Shown: in pieces, positions 5,872 to 13,872 of the stretch
Position numbering within the stretch: the first letter of the stretch is position 1
Layout of the letters: each line of letters opens with the position of its first letter
Assembly (NCBI GenBank): GCA_937892925.1
Contig: CALBHX010000107.1
Coordinates: forward strand, 1 to 15,934
DNA length: 15,934 nt
Source of the DNA: an uncultured Lentisphaeraceae bacterium
GTDB lineage: Bacteria > Verrucomicrobiota > Kiritimatiellia > RFP12 > DVOR01
Direction of reading: 5' to 3'
Made by a program: the position numbers and the translations under genes
The notes under the pieces: generated by a model
The model's input: only the letters and a program-made list of their open reading frames with translations
Database searches by the model: none
What the model was told of the DNA's origin: nothing

Positions 5872-8577
5872 ATGGCAACGAAAAAAGCCGCCGCGAAAAA
5901 GGCGCCTGTAAAGGCCGCGGCTCCTGTTACACCCGCTAAGCCCGTGGTTGATGAATCCGCTCAGCTGGCGGAGTTGGATGCGCTCATGGAGCGCGTGAAG
6001 AAGGCTCAGGCGATTTATGCCACCTATACGCAGGAGCAGGTGGATAAGATTTTCCGCGAGTGTGCGCTTTCTGCTTGTGCGCACCGCATTGAGCTGGCAA
6101 AGCTGGCGGTTGAAGAGACCGGAATGGGTGTGGTGGAAGATAAGGTGATCAAGAATCACTTTGCTTCCGAATACATTTATAATTCCTACAAGAATGCCAA
6201 GACCTGCGGCGAATTGGAGTATGATGCGACGTATGGCATCCGCCGGATTGCTGAGCCGATTGGCATCATTGCCGGCATTGTGCCGACCACGAACCCAACG
6301 TCTACGGCCATCTTCAAGGCGTTGATCGCATTGAAGACCCGTAACGGCATTGTGTTCAGCCCGCACCCGCGTGCTAAACGCTCCACCTATGAAGCGGCTA
6401 TGATCATTGAGCGTGCGGCGGTTCGTGCCGGCGCCCCGGAGGGGATTGTTGGCTGCATTAAGGAGCCGACAATGGCGCTTTCTGCTGCGCTCATGCATCA
6501 CAAGTACACCAATCTCATTCTGGCTACGGGCGGCCCGGGCATGGTGCAGGCGGCTTATTCTTCGGGTAAGCCGGCTCTCGGTGTGGGCGCCGGTAATACG
6601 CCTGCGCTCATTGATGAGACGGCTCACTATAAGATGGCTGTTTCCTCGATCCTCATGTCGAAGACGTTCGATAACGGCATGATTTGCGCCTCTGAGCAGG
6701 CGGTCATCGTGGTGGATTCGATGTATGAGACGGTGAAGAAGGAATTCTTGGCGCGCGGAGCTTATATTCTCAATGCGGCCGAACGCAAAAAAGTGTCCGC
6801 CACGATCTTCGTGGATGGCCATCTCAATGCGAAGATTGTTGGCCAGCCGGCGTGGAAGATTGCCGAAATGGCTGGAATTTCCGTCCCGCACGAGGCAAAG
6901 GTGCTGATCGGCGAGACGAAGGAAATCACCATGGGGCCGGAAGAGCCCTTCTCACATGAGAAGCTTTCGCCTGTTCTGGCGCTCTATCGCGCCCGGAACT
7001 TCGAAGAGGGCACGCTCATGGCTAAGAAGCTTATTGAAGGCGGCGGCCTTGGGCATACCTCTGTGCTCTATACTTCGCCGGCGAATACCGACCGGATCAA
7101 GTCCTATGGCTCCATTGTGAAGACCGGCCGTGTGTTGGTGAACATTCCCGCTTCGCAGGGTGCCATCGGCGATCTTTACAACTTCAAGCTGGCGCCTTCG
7201 CTGACGCTCGGCTGCGGCAGCTGGGGCGGTAATGCAGTTTCGGAAAATATCGGAGTGAAGCACCTCATGAACATCAAGACCATCGCCGAGCGTCGTGAGA
7301 ACATGCTCTGGTTTAAGGTTCCGCCGAAAGTCTACTTCAAGTATGGCTGTCTGCCTTTCGCCCTTCGCGAAATCACCGACCGCAAGCGCGCCTTCCTGGT
7401 TACTGACAAGCCGCTTTTCGACTTGGGCTACACCGAAAAGGTAACTTCCGTTCTCGAAGATATGGGCATGGAAGTGGAGATCTTCTACGAAGTGAAGCCC
7501 GATCCGGATACGGATACTATTGAGGAGGGGCTCTCCCGGATGAACTCCTTCAAGCCGGATCTCATTCTCGCCCTCGGCGGCGGGTCCCCCATGGATGCGG
7601 CCAAGATGATGTGGCTGCGCTATGAGAACCCTGAAGCCAAGTTCGAGGATATGGCCATGCGCTTCATGGATATTGAGAAGCGTATCTACACCTTCCCGAA
7701 ACTCGGCGCTAAGGCGATTATGGTGGCCATCCCCACCACCTCCGGCACCGGTTCGGAAGTGACGCCTTTCGCGGTCGTAACCGATTCGCGCACCCATAAG
7801 AAGTATCCGATTGCTGACTATGCATTGACGCCCGATATGGCGATTGCCGATCCGGAGCTGGTGCTCTCCATGCCTCGCGGCCTTACCGCTGCCTCCGGTA
7901 TCGATGCGCTGGTGCATGCGCTTGAGGCCATGGTTTCCGTGCTCTCCACCGAGTGGACCAACGCCCTCTCCCTGGAAGCCGCCCGCCTCGTCTTCAAGTA
8001 CCTCAAACTCAGCTACGATGAAGGCGCTTCCAACAAGAAGGCGCGCGAGAAGATGCATTACGCTTCCAATATCGCCGGTATGGCCTTCGCCAATGCCTTC
8101 CTCGGGCTGTGCCACTCCATGGCTCACAAGCTCGGCGCGAAGTACAATATTCCTCACGGCATCGCCAATGCGCTGCTCATCTGCGATATCATCCGCTATA
8201 ACGCGGTTGAGAACCCGGCCAAGCAGGCCATCTTCCCGCAGTACACCTATCCGATGGCGCGTTCTCGCTATGCCCGCGTTGCCGATGTCCTCGGTTTCGC
8301 TCATGGCAAGAGCGATGCCGAGAAGGTGGAAGCGCTTGTGGAAGGTATTGCGCAGCTCAAGAAGGCGATCAATATCCCTGATTCCATTCAGGCTTGGGGC
8401 GTTCCGGAAGACGAATTCCTCCGCAACCTCGACGCCCTTTCGGAGGATGCTTTTGATGATCAGTGCACGCCGGCCAACCCCCGCTACCCGCTGATCTCCG
8501 AAATCCGCGAGCTCTACCTCAAGGCCTACTACGGCCCCAAGTATAAAGCGGCTGAGGGCGCACCCAAAATCATCTAA
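5872..8577 (+). CDS. adhE: Bifunctional acetaldehyde-CoA/alcohol dehydrogenase AdhE
   Basis: Cytosolic fermentative enzyme that reduces acetyl-CoA to acetaldehyde and then ethanol, using two NADH; in the family it forms helical spirosomes. The N-terminal aldehyde dehydrogenase half has the catalytic Cys272 in FDNGMICASEQ. The linker RENMLWFKVPPKVYF leads to the C-terminal iron-dependent alcohol dehydrogenase half. That half has the NAD motif GGGSPMD (569-575) and metal ligands Asp678, His682, His748 and His762, with the same spacing as E. coli Asp653, His657, His723 and His737. At 901 residues it is full length. An extra ~26-30-residue N-terminal tail, rich in Lys, Ala and Pro (it opens MATKKAAAKKAPVKAAAP), precedes the part that aligns with E. 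coli AdhE. The strong ribosome binding site sits before this tail, so the tail is probably translated. The gene stands alone between its own promoter and terminator. Confidence 0.98.
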   Translation: MATKKAAAKKAPVKAAAPVTPAKPVVDESAQLAELDALMERVKKAQAIYATYTQEQVDKIFRECALSACAHRIELAKLAVEETGMGVVEDKVIKNHFASEYIYNSYKNAKTCGELEYDATYGIRRIAEPIGIIAGIVPTTNPTSTAIFKALIALKTRNGIVFSPHPRAKRSTYEAAMIIERAAVRAGAPEGIVGCIKEPTMALSAALMHHKYTNLILATGGPGMVQAAYSSGKPALGVGAGNTPALIDETAHYKMAVSSILMSKTFDNGMICASEQAVIVVDSMYETVKKEFLARGAYILNAAERKKVSATIFVDGHLNAKIVGQPAWKIAEMAGISVPHEAKVLIGETKEITMGPEEPFSHEKLSPVLALYRARNFEEGTLMAKKLIEGGGLGHTSVLYTSPANTDRIKSYGSIVKTGRVLVNIPASQGAIGDLYNFKLAPSLTLGCGSWGGNAVSENIGVKHLMNIKTIAERRENMLWFKVPPKVYFKYGCLPFALREITDRKRAFLVTDKPLFDLGYTEKVTSVLEDMGMEVEIFYEVKPDPDTDTIEEGLSRMNSFKPDLILALGGGSPMDAAKMMWLRYENPEAKFEDMAMRFMDIEKRIYTFPKLGAKAIMVAIPTTSGTGSEVTPFAVVTDSRTHKKYPIADYALTPDMAIADPELVLSMPRGLTAASGIDALVHALEAMVSVLSTEWTNALSLEAARLVFKYLKLSYDEGASNKKAREKMHYASNIAGMAFANAFLGLCHSMAHKLGAKYNIPHGIANALLICDIIRYNAVENPAKQAIFPQYTYPMARSRYARVADVLGFAHGKSDAEKVEALVEGIAQLKKAINIPDSIQAWGVPEDEFLRNLDALSEDAFDDQCTPANPRYPLISEIRELYLKAYYGPKYKAAEGAPKII

Positions 8578-8602
8578 TGGATGAGGTGTGCAAACCCTTC
8601 GT

Positions 8603-8640
8603 GCCAAAGCCGGAGCCGAGTGCTCCGGCTTTGGCTTTTT
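8603..8640 (+). terminator. Rho-independent terminator of adhE
   Basis: GCCAAAGCCGGAGC (8603-8616) and GCTCCGGCTTTGGC (8622-8635) are a perfect 14-bp stem with a 5-base loop, followed by TTTTT (8636-8640). It begins 25 bases after the adhE stop. Confidence 0.97.
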
Positions 8641-8698
8641 AAGCCCTGCTGTGCGGCAGCCGCCCCGGCGCTAGGCGAATCGGTTCCGGATGCTGTGG

Positions 8699-8749
8699 GC
8701 TGGACGGGTTGACGTTGAAATCAATTCGTCCAGCGCGTGTTTCCACGCG
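8699..8749 (+). ncRNA. Two adjacent stem-loops, candidate structured RNA or leader element
   Basis: The first hairpin pairs GCTGGACGGGTTGA (8699-8712) with TCAATTCGTCCAGC (8721-8734) around an 8-base loop. Twelve pairs are Watson-Crick and two are G-U, so all 14 positions pair in + strand RNA, whereas minus-strand RNA would have two A-C mismatches. The second, CGCGTG-TTTC-CACGCG (8734-8749), follows with no gap and would need to give up one end pair for both to form. No T-run follows. The element lies after the adhE terminator and ~105 bases before the cyclase promoter. It may be a small RNA, part of a longer leader from an unseen promoter, or a DNA operator. The pairing is directly visible; the function is unknown. 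Confidence 0.45.
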
Positions 8750-8837
8750 TAAAAGCGATGAGGGGTTTGTGCGGCGGCGAGCTTGGAAATAAGCGCGGTA
8801 TGCGGCGGCGCGGGCGTAAGCGCTGTGAAGGCAAAGA

Positions 8838-8846
8838 TGTTATACT
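8838..8846 (+). promoter_or_regulatory. Extended -10 promoter candidate for the cyclase operon
   Basis: TGT followed by TATACT (8838-8846) fits the extended -10 pattern TGnTATAAT. No good -35 box lies 17 bases upstream, as is common for extended -10 promoters. Transcription would start near 8852-8853, only 3-4 bases before the ATG at 8856, and no Shine-Dalgarno sequence precedes that ATG. The mRNA may be leaderless. Confidence 0.5.
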
Positions 8847-8855
8847 ATTCTTGAG

Positions 8856-10016
8856 ATGAAAAGAATCAATGAACGTTTTACGGTGTCGTTTGCCTACCCG
8901 GTGATCTTTTGCCGGGATGTGTTTGCGGTGGACAATCCGTTGTTGGCGGAGGTGCTTCGAGAAGGGGGGACGGCCGCGCCATACCGCGTGCTGGTGGTGG
9001 TCGATCGCGGCGTGGAACAGGCGCATCCGGGGCTCCTGGAGCAGATTGCGGCATGGATGACGGCGCATCGGAATGAAGTGGAGCTGGCGGCGCCGGTGGA
9101 AGTGATTCCGGGCGGCGAGTTCGTCAAAAAACATGAAGGGACGGCCGAGCGGCTGGTGCAGCTGGCGTATCAAACGCATCTGGGGCGGAAAGACACGATC
9201 GTGGCCATTGGAGGGGGCTCGGTGCAGGATGTGGCGGGCTATGCCGCCGGGCGTATTCACCGCGGCTGCCGCCTGATCCGCATGAATACCACAACGCTGG
9301 CACAGGCCGATGCCGGGGTGGGTGTGAAGAACGGGGTGGACGTTGGGGCGTGTAAGAATTTCCTGGGGACGTTTGCGCCGCCTTATGCGGTGCTGAACGA
9401 TTGTGCGTTTCTGCCAACGCTTTCGGAGCGTGATTGGCGCAACGGGGTCGCCGAAGCGGTGAAGGTGGCCGTTATCAAGGATGCGGCGTTTCTGGATTGG
9501 ATCGCGGAACATGCCGATGCGCTGCGGATGCGCGATTTGGAGGCGATGGCCGAGCTGGTTGAACGGACGGCGGAGCTGCATTTACAGCATATTGCCCGCT
9601 CGGGGGATCCGTTTGAGCAAGGCTCCGCCCGCCCGCTGGATTTTGGCCATTGGAGTGCGCATCGTCTGGAGGCCATGACGGGATATCAGCTCTCGCATGG
9701 AGAAGCTGTGGCTGTTGGCATCGCACTGGATATGGCTTATGCCGCGCTCGCGGGGCTGGTTTCGCCTGCAGAATGCACGCGCGTTATTACCGTGCTGCGG
9801 GAGTGCGGGCTGAAGGTCTGGTGCGGGGAGTTGACGCTGCGGGGGGCAGATGGCCGGCTGGCCGTGCTGGAAGGGCTGGCGCAGTTTCGTGAACATCTGG
9901 GGGGCGAGCTGTGTGTGACGCTGCCGCAGGGGCTCGGCGCCAAAACAGAAGTGCACGCGCTGGATGAAGCGCTGGTGGAGCGCGCGGTTTCGCTGTTGCG
10001 CGAACGGTACGCATAA
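8856..10016 (+). CDS. 3-dehydroquinate synthase-like sugar-phosphate cyclase (EboD-like)
   Basis: Member of the NAD- and metal-dependent sugar-phosphate cyclase superfamily. The NAD motif is GGGSVQDVAGYAA. The region TTTLAQADAGVGVKNG and CKNFLGTF corresponds to the dehydroquinate synthase signature TTLLAQvDasvGGKTg and GKNliGaF. Predicted metal ligands are Glu200 (in NGVAEAVKVAVI), His265 (in FGHWSAH) and His281 (in LSHGE); the 16-residue His spacing equals that of Aspergillus dehydroquinate synthase. The sequence is divergent from AroB in the GVKNG segment, and its N-terminus (INERFTVSFAYPVIF) resembles, from memory, EboD-type cyclases. It could therefore make dehydroquinate, or another cyclitol for secondary metabolism. 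The start is kept at 8856 because this N-terminal block looks conserved, although no ribosome binding site is present. It is the first of five closely spaced genes; the kinase starts 20 bases downstream. Confidence 0.85.
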   Translation: MKRINERFTVSFAYPVIFCRDVFAVDNPLLAEVLREGGTAAPYRVLVVVDRGVEQAHPGLLEQIAAWMTAHRNEVELAAPVEVIPGGEFVKKHEGTAERLVQLAYQTHLGRKDTIVAIGGGSVQDVAGYAAGRIHRGCRLIRMNTTTLAQADAGVGVKNGVDVGACKNFLGTFAPPYAVLNDCAFLPTLSERDWRNGVAEAVKVAVIKDAAFLDWIAEHADALRMRDLEAMAELVERTAELHLQHIARSGDPFEQGSARPLDFGHWSAHRLEAMTGYQLSHGEAVAVGIALDMAYAALAGLVSPAECTRVITVLRECGLKVWCGELTLRGADGRLAVLEGLAQFREHLGGELCVTLPQGLGAKTEVHALDEALVERAVSLLRERYA

Positions 10017-10036
10017 GCAAACGGAAGGACGGAGCG

Positions 10037-12400
10037 ATGAGCGAAACGGGAATCTTGGCCGAGGCGGTACCGGGGGCTGCGTGCCCATTGTGCGGCGGCG
10101 CGTTGCCGGCAGCGGCTGAGCCGTTGAGTGAAGTCGTCTGCCCGGCTTGCGGCAAAACGGTTCTTGTGCCGGGCAGGTTGGGGCAGTATCGCCTGGATCG
10201 GCTGCTGGGCAAAGGCGGCATGGGCGCAGTCTACGAGGGTTTTGATGAAGGGCTTCGCCGAAAGGTGGCCGTTAAAGTCATCTTGCGGGACAAAGCTGCC
10301 GAAGACCCCACCTTTATCACGCGGTTCCAGCAGGAGGCTCAGGCTGCCGCCCGGCTGAATCATCCCAACATTGTGGGGGTGTATGCATTTGGTGAGTTTT
10401 CCGGTCAGCCCTATCTGGTGATGGAGCTGGTGCAGCCGCAGTCGCTTGACCGCATGATGCAGGATGGACCCGTCAATGCCGATACCGCCCTCAGAATTGG
10501 CCGTCAGATTGCCGACGGTCTGCGCGCCGCCTCTGATCAGGGGCTGGTGCACGGCGATGTTAAACCCGAGAATATTCTGATCAATGCCGCCCATGAAGCC
10601 AAATTGGCCGACTTCGGCATCGCGGCGCTTGTGGGCGCCAATGCCGCAGCGAATCATGAGGTTTGGGGCACGCCCTATTACATCGCCCCGGAAACCCTCC
10701 GCAGGCAGAAAGTAGATGCACGGGCCGATATTTATTCATTAGGTGCTACGCTCTATCACGCGATTGCCGGCGTGCCGCCGTTTGAGGGCGCCGATGCGGT
10801 GGAGGTGATGAAGGCGCGCCTGACGGCTCCCGCCCGCCCCTTGCGCACGGTGATGCCCTCCTGCCCGGAGCCCATCGCCAAAATCGTCATGCGGATGCTG
10901 GAGGCTGAGCCTATCCGCCGTTACCCAAACTACGCGTCGCTTCTGGGCGATATGGACAAAGAGCTGCAGGCGGGGAAATCGCGCACCGCCGCCGGCAAAC
11001 GCATTGTGCTCAAAGGTAAGACGCAGGCCGTGCCGGCGGCGGGTCCTTCGCGCCCCATGCCTTCGGTTAAGGTCAACCCCAATGCCCCCTTGTTCCCTGA
11101 AGAACAGCGGGGGATGAGCAAGGGGGCGATTGTCGGGCTGGCCATTGGATTGGGCGGTGGTGTGGTGATTCTGATTGGCGCGGTTGTGGCCGTGCTGGTG
11201 ATGCTGGCACGGAAAGATCGGAACCGCACCCCAGACGCGGCTCCGGCGGTGGTTGTGGCGCAGGCGGAAGACCCCGCCGCGGTGCAGGCCGAGGCTGACC
11301 GCCGAGCCCTGGCTGCGCTGAGTGAATCCGTTGCTGCGTGCGCTGCGGAAACCAAAGGGCTTGCCCGCGCCGCGGAAACCACGCTGAAAACGCTTGCCAA
11401 GCAGGCCGAACGGGCTGTTCTTCCCGAACACCGGGCGTGGCTTGAACGCTCTTCGGAGCCGGCGCCGACCGCGTTGCTGAAGACGTTGCAGGAAGCGTTT
11501 GCCCAAGCGCAGACGCTGGAGCAGGCGGCATCGGGTGCGGATGTGCTCCGAACGCAAGTGGATGGGCTGCGCGTACAGATTGCCGAACAGAGCGACCCGG
11601 CTCAGGTGGCGGAAGCGTTGAAGACGGCGCAGGCAGCCGTGGCCGCGTGGAAGGCTGCGCCGGAAGCAAAAGCCGCGCGCGCCAACGCGGCGGCGCTGGA
11701 ACGCCTGGCCGGGCAGTGGCGCAAAACCGTCGATCGTGGCCGGGCGGAGATGGAGCGCCTGGTGGCGCAGCGGTTCGCGGAGGAACAGCAGGCGAAAGCG
11801 GAGGCTGCACGCGCGGCCGAAGCGGAGCGGCTGCGGGAGGCTGCCGCCGCGGAAGTAGCGTCCGTTTCCACAATGGAAACGGCAGCGGGCGCAGAGCTGG
11901 ATCGCTTTGATCCGGAGGCCGCAGCGGCCGTGTTTGAGGCGCGTGCGGCGCGGTTGAAGAGCGCGGAAGCCCGGGCGGCGGCGGAAAAGGTTCGCCGGCG
12001 GATTCGCGCCTTTGCCCGGCTGAAGGCGTGGCTGGTTGCCGGGTCAAAAGCGGGTGCCTTTGCGGGGCTTGGGGTGGCTTCCGCCACGCCGGAGGCGGTG
12101 GTGATGGGGGGAAAATCCGTGCAATGGAAGGACTTTGTGGCCGATCAGCAGGGCGTTGCCTTCCGCATGTTCAGCAACTGGCTGGCGGATGATGCGGGCG
12201 CCCGGGCTTTGAAGTCGCAGGAGCGGGCGGAGCTGGCGGTTTCGGCGCGGCTTTATGTCACGCGTTATTTTGGGGCAGAAATGCTGGAGAAGTCGAAGGC
12301 GCTGCGGGCGATGATGGATAAGCTGAAGGCGGTGGCGGAGGCTTTGCCCGGCACGCGGGCGGAATTGGCGGAGCTGGAAGGCGTTTCGGAGCAGGAGTGA
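10037..12400 (+). CDS. Transmembrane Ser/Thr protein kinase with N-terminal zinc ribbon and Ala-rich helical exterior domain
   Basis: Residues 16-38 form a zinc ribbon (Cys16, Cys19, Cys35, Cys38). The Hanks-type kinase domain covers ~51-325: glycine loop GKGGMGAVYEG (58-68), Lys80 in VAVK, catalytic loop HGDVKPEN (172-179), DFG at 192-194 and APE at 217-219. The usual Arg of HRD is Gly173, so this is a non-RD kinase; Asp174, Lys176 and Asn179 are kept, so activity is plausible. A single membrane span lies at ~364-391, placing the kinase in the cytosol. Residues ~395-700 are very rich in Ala, Glu, Lys and Arg and probably form long coiled coils outside the membrane. The last ~110 residues are less biased and may be a small domain. 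The ribosome binding site is AAGGA (10025-10029). It lies between the cyclase and the membrane protease, with a 4-base gap to the latter. The signal it senses and its substrates are unknown. Confidence 0.92.
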   Translation: MSETGILAEAVPGAACPLCGGALPAAAEPLSEVVCPACGKTVLVPGRLGQYRLDRLLGKGGMGAVYEGFDEGLRRKVAVKVILRDKAAEDPTFITRFQQEAQAAARLNHPNIVGVYAFGEFSGQPYLVMELVQPQSLDRMMQDGPVNADTALRIGRQIADGLRAASDQGLVHGDVKPENILINAAHEAKLADFGIAALVGANAAANHEVWGTPYYIAPETLRRQKVDARADIYSLGATLYHAIAGVPPFEGADAVEVMKARLTAPARPLRTVMPSCPEPIAKIVMRMLEAEPIRRYPNYASLLGDMDKELQAGKSRTAAGKRIVLKGKTQAVPAAGPSRPMPSVKVNPNAPLFPEEQRGMSKGAIVGLAIGLGGGVVILIGAVVAVLVMLARKDRNRTPDAAPAVVVAQAEDPAAVQAEADRRALAALSESVAACAAETKGLARAAETTLKTLAKQAERAVLPEHRAWLERSSEPAPTALLKTLQEAFAQAQTLEQAASGADVLRTQVDGLRVQIAEQSDPAQVAEALKTAQAAVAAWKAAPEAKAARANAAALERLAGQWRKTVDRGRAEMERLVAQRFAEEQQAKAEAARAAEAERLREAAAAEVASVSTMETAAGAELDRFDPEAAAAVFEARAARLKSAEARAAAEKVRRRIRAFARLKAWLVAGSKAGAFAGLGVASATPEAVVMGGKSVQWKDFVADQQGVAFRMFSNWLADDAGARALKSQERAELAVSARLYVTRYFGAEMLEKSKALRAMMDKLKAVAEALPGTRAELAELEGVSEQE

Positions 12401-12404
12401 ATGA

Positions 12405-13133
12405 ATGGGGCGCGTAGCGCGGATGCTTCTGGCGTTGGCGGGGCTGCCGCTGTTGTGGGCGTTGGGCGGCGCCTTTCTTGAGGGGCTGGCCGCTGGGGCG
12501 CTGAATGGCCCGGTGCTGACCGCGGGGCGTGTGGGGTTTGTGCTTGGGGCGGCGGCGATGCTGGCGCTTTATTGCTGGAAACGCCAGGCGCTGATGGTGG
12601 CATATGTCTTTGCGCATGAAATGACGCATGCGCTGGTGGGGCTGTGCTGTCTGGCGCGGGTGCGGCGGGTGAGTGTGCAGGAAACCGGGGGCTTTGTGGA
12701 GCTTTCCAAAAGCAATTGGGTGATCGCGCTGGCGCCGTATTGCGTGCCGCTTTATCTGTTGGCGGCGGTGCTGGTATGCTGGCTGACGGAGTGGTTGTGG
12801 CCGGGCGCTGTGCCGCGGAGTGTGTGGGGGGCGCTGTTTGGGTTTCTGGCACTGTTTCATGTGCTGTATACGGTCGATGCGTTGGTTACAGTGGCTCAGC
12901 CAGATATTCACGCGTATGGATGGCTTTTCTCTTATTGGCTGATTCTGGCAGTGAACCTGCTGGCGGCATCGCTGGCGCTGACGGTGTCGCGGCAGGTGGG
13001 CGCGGCGGCGCAGGGCGTTTGTCTGCTCCGCTGGACGGCGCGGACATATGCGGCCGTGGCGCGGGGAACGTTTACCGGCGCCCGGCAGATTCTGGCAACG
13101 TTTCGGAGACCTCAAGATGAACCTCGTCGGTGA
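12405..13133 (+). CDS. Integral membrane HExxH protein, M50-like metallopeptidase candidate
   Basis: A 242-residue, strongly hydrophobic protein with about six membrane segments. His71-Glu72-Met-Thr-His75 (in VFAHEMTHALVGL) lies inside a membrane segment, as expected for intramembrane zinc proteases of the M50 group. After it come GGFVELSKSNWVIALAPY, like the glycine-rich strand and Asn-containing segment of M50-type proteins, and AQPDIHAYGWLFS, where Asp167 could be a third ligand. The classical DG ligand motif is not obvious, so enzymatic activity is not assured. I recall similar uncharacterised proteins from verrucomicrobial genomes. It starts 4 bases after the kinase stop, with caggag as ribosome binding site inside the kinase end, suggesting coupled translation. 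Its 3' end overlaps the sirtuin start by 17 bases. A role in cleaving a membrane-bound regulator is inference. Confidence 0.72.
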   Translation: MGRVARMLLALAGLPLLWALGGAFLEGLAAGALNGPVLTAGRVGFVLGAAAMLALYCWKRQALMVAYVFAHEMTHALVGLCCLARVRRVSVQETGGFVELSKSNWVIALAPYCVPLYLLAAVLVCWLTEWLWPGAVPRSVWGALFGFLALFHVLYTVDALVTVAQPDIHAYGWLFSYWLILAVNLLAASLALTVSRQVGAAAQGVCLLRWTARTYAAVARGTFTGARQILATFRRPQDEPRR

Positions 13134-13863
13134 GCTGCACGACTTGCTCCTCTCCTCTACCTCCACCGTGGCCTTTACCGGCGCGGGAGTTTCCACCGCC
13201 AGCGGCATCCGCGATTTTCGCGGCCGCAACGGGATTTACAACGATACCTTTCGCGGTTATCGCGTGGAGGAGCTTTTTGGGATTGACCTCTTCCGGCAGG
13301 ATCCTTCCCTCTTTTATGCCTGGTCGCGCGACTTTGTGTACGCGCTGGACGCTTTCCGCCCCTGCACGGTTCACACGGTGCTGGCTCGATTGGAGCGTCT
13401 GGGGCTTCTCCACGCCGTCATCACACAGAATATTGACCGCCTGCATACGCTGGCCGGCTCCAAAAACGTCTTCGAGGTGCACGGGTCTCCGCAAAAACAT
13501 CATTGTCTGACCTGCGGTGCAGAGGCGTCTTACGATGTCATTGCCCCTATTGTCCGCCGCGGCGAGGTGCCGCGCTGCGCCTGCGGCGGCGTTTTTAAGC
13601 CCGATATCGTCTTCTACGGCGAGCCTCTCCCTGAAGCCGTCTTCAATGGGGCACTCGAGGCCAGCCGCCATGCCGATCTAATGTTGGTGCTCGGCTCCTC
13701 GCTTACGGTTTTCCCCGCCGCTGCCCTCCCCGAAGAGGCCTACCGCTGCGGGGCGCGCATCGTGATTGTGAACGATGCCCCAACCGCGCTCGATAACCGC
13801 GCCCTCTTGCGTTTGACGGATCTCGCCGATACCTTCACGCAGCTTGCTGATATGCTTCCTTAA
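13117..13863 (+). CDS. Sirtuin, NAD-dependent protein deacylase (Sir2 family)
   Basis: A 248-residue protein with the whole Sir2 core and little else. It has GAGVSTASGIRDFRG (22-36), TQNIDRLH (103-110), catalytic His122 in FEVHGS, the zinc module, PDIVFYGE, and LGSSLTVFPAA. The zinc ligands are Cys130, Cys133, Cys154 and Cys156; the second pair is CxC rather than the common CxxC, a spacing seen in some bacterial sirtuins. Such enzymes remove acetyl or longer acyl groups from lysines while consuming NAD. The start at ATG 13117, with cggag (13104-13108) eight bases before it, is preferred over an in-frame ATG at 13048. The earlier start would add 23 residues unlike any sirtuin and a 86-base overlap with the protease gene. 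From this gene on, the sense strand is C-rich, unlike the G-rich genes before it. Confidence 0.95.
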   Translation: MNLVGELHDLLLSSTSTVAFTGAGVSTASGIRDFRGRNGIYNDTFRGYRVEELFGIDLFRQDPSLFYAWSRDFVYALDAFRPCTVHTVLARLERLGLLHAVITQNIDRLHTLAGSKNVFEVHGSPQKHHCLTCGAEASYDVIAPIVRRGEVPRCACGGVFKPDIVFYGEPLPEAVFNGALEASRHADLMLVLGSSLTVFPAAALPEEAYRCGARIVIVNDAPTALDNRALLRLTDLADTFTQLADMLP

Positions 13864-13872
13864 AGACCCGCC

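Noticed and set aside
5263..6891. 542-codon open frame on the minus strand
   Set aside because: Most of it lies opposite the certain adhE gene. The protein is rich in Arg, His and Leu in a way typical of antisense shadows, with no recognisable motif. The real minus-strand remnant (ImmA-like) is in a different frame.
6952..8607. 551-codon open frame on the minus strand
   Set aside because: Entirely opposite adhE, whose catalytic residues are all in place; the frame is open only because of codon bias.
8721..9581. 286-codon open frame on the minus strand
   Set aside because: Opposite the cyclase gene with its complete metal and NAD motifs; His/Arg/Pro-rich shadow.
11647..11910. 87-codon Gly/Arg-rich open frame inside the kinase gene
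   Set aside because: Out-of-frame shadow of the Ala-rich helical region of the kinase; no start signal.
13048..13116. Earlier in-frame start for the sirtuin
   Set aside because: The added 23 residues are Arg/Pro-rich, lie inside the protease gene and do not resemble a sirtuin N-terminus; ATG 13117 has a better ribosome binding site.
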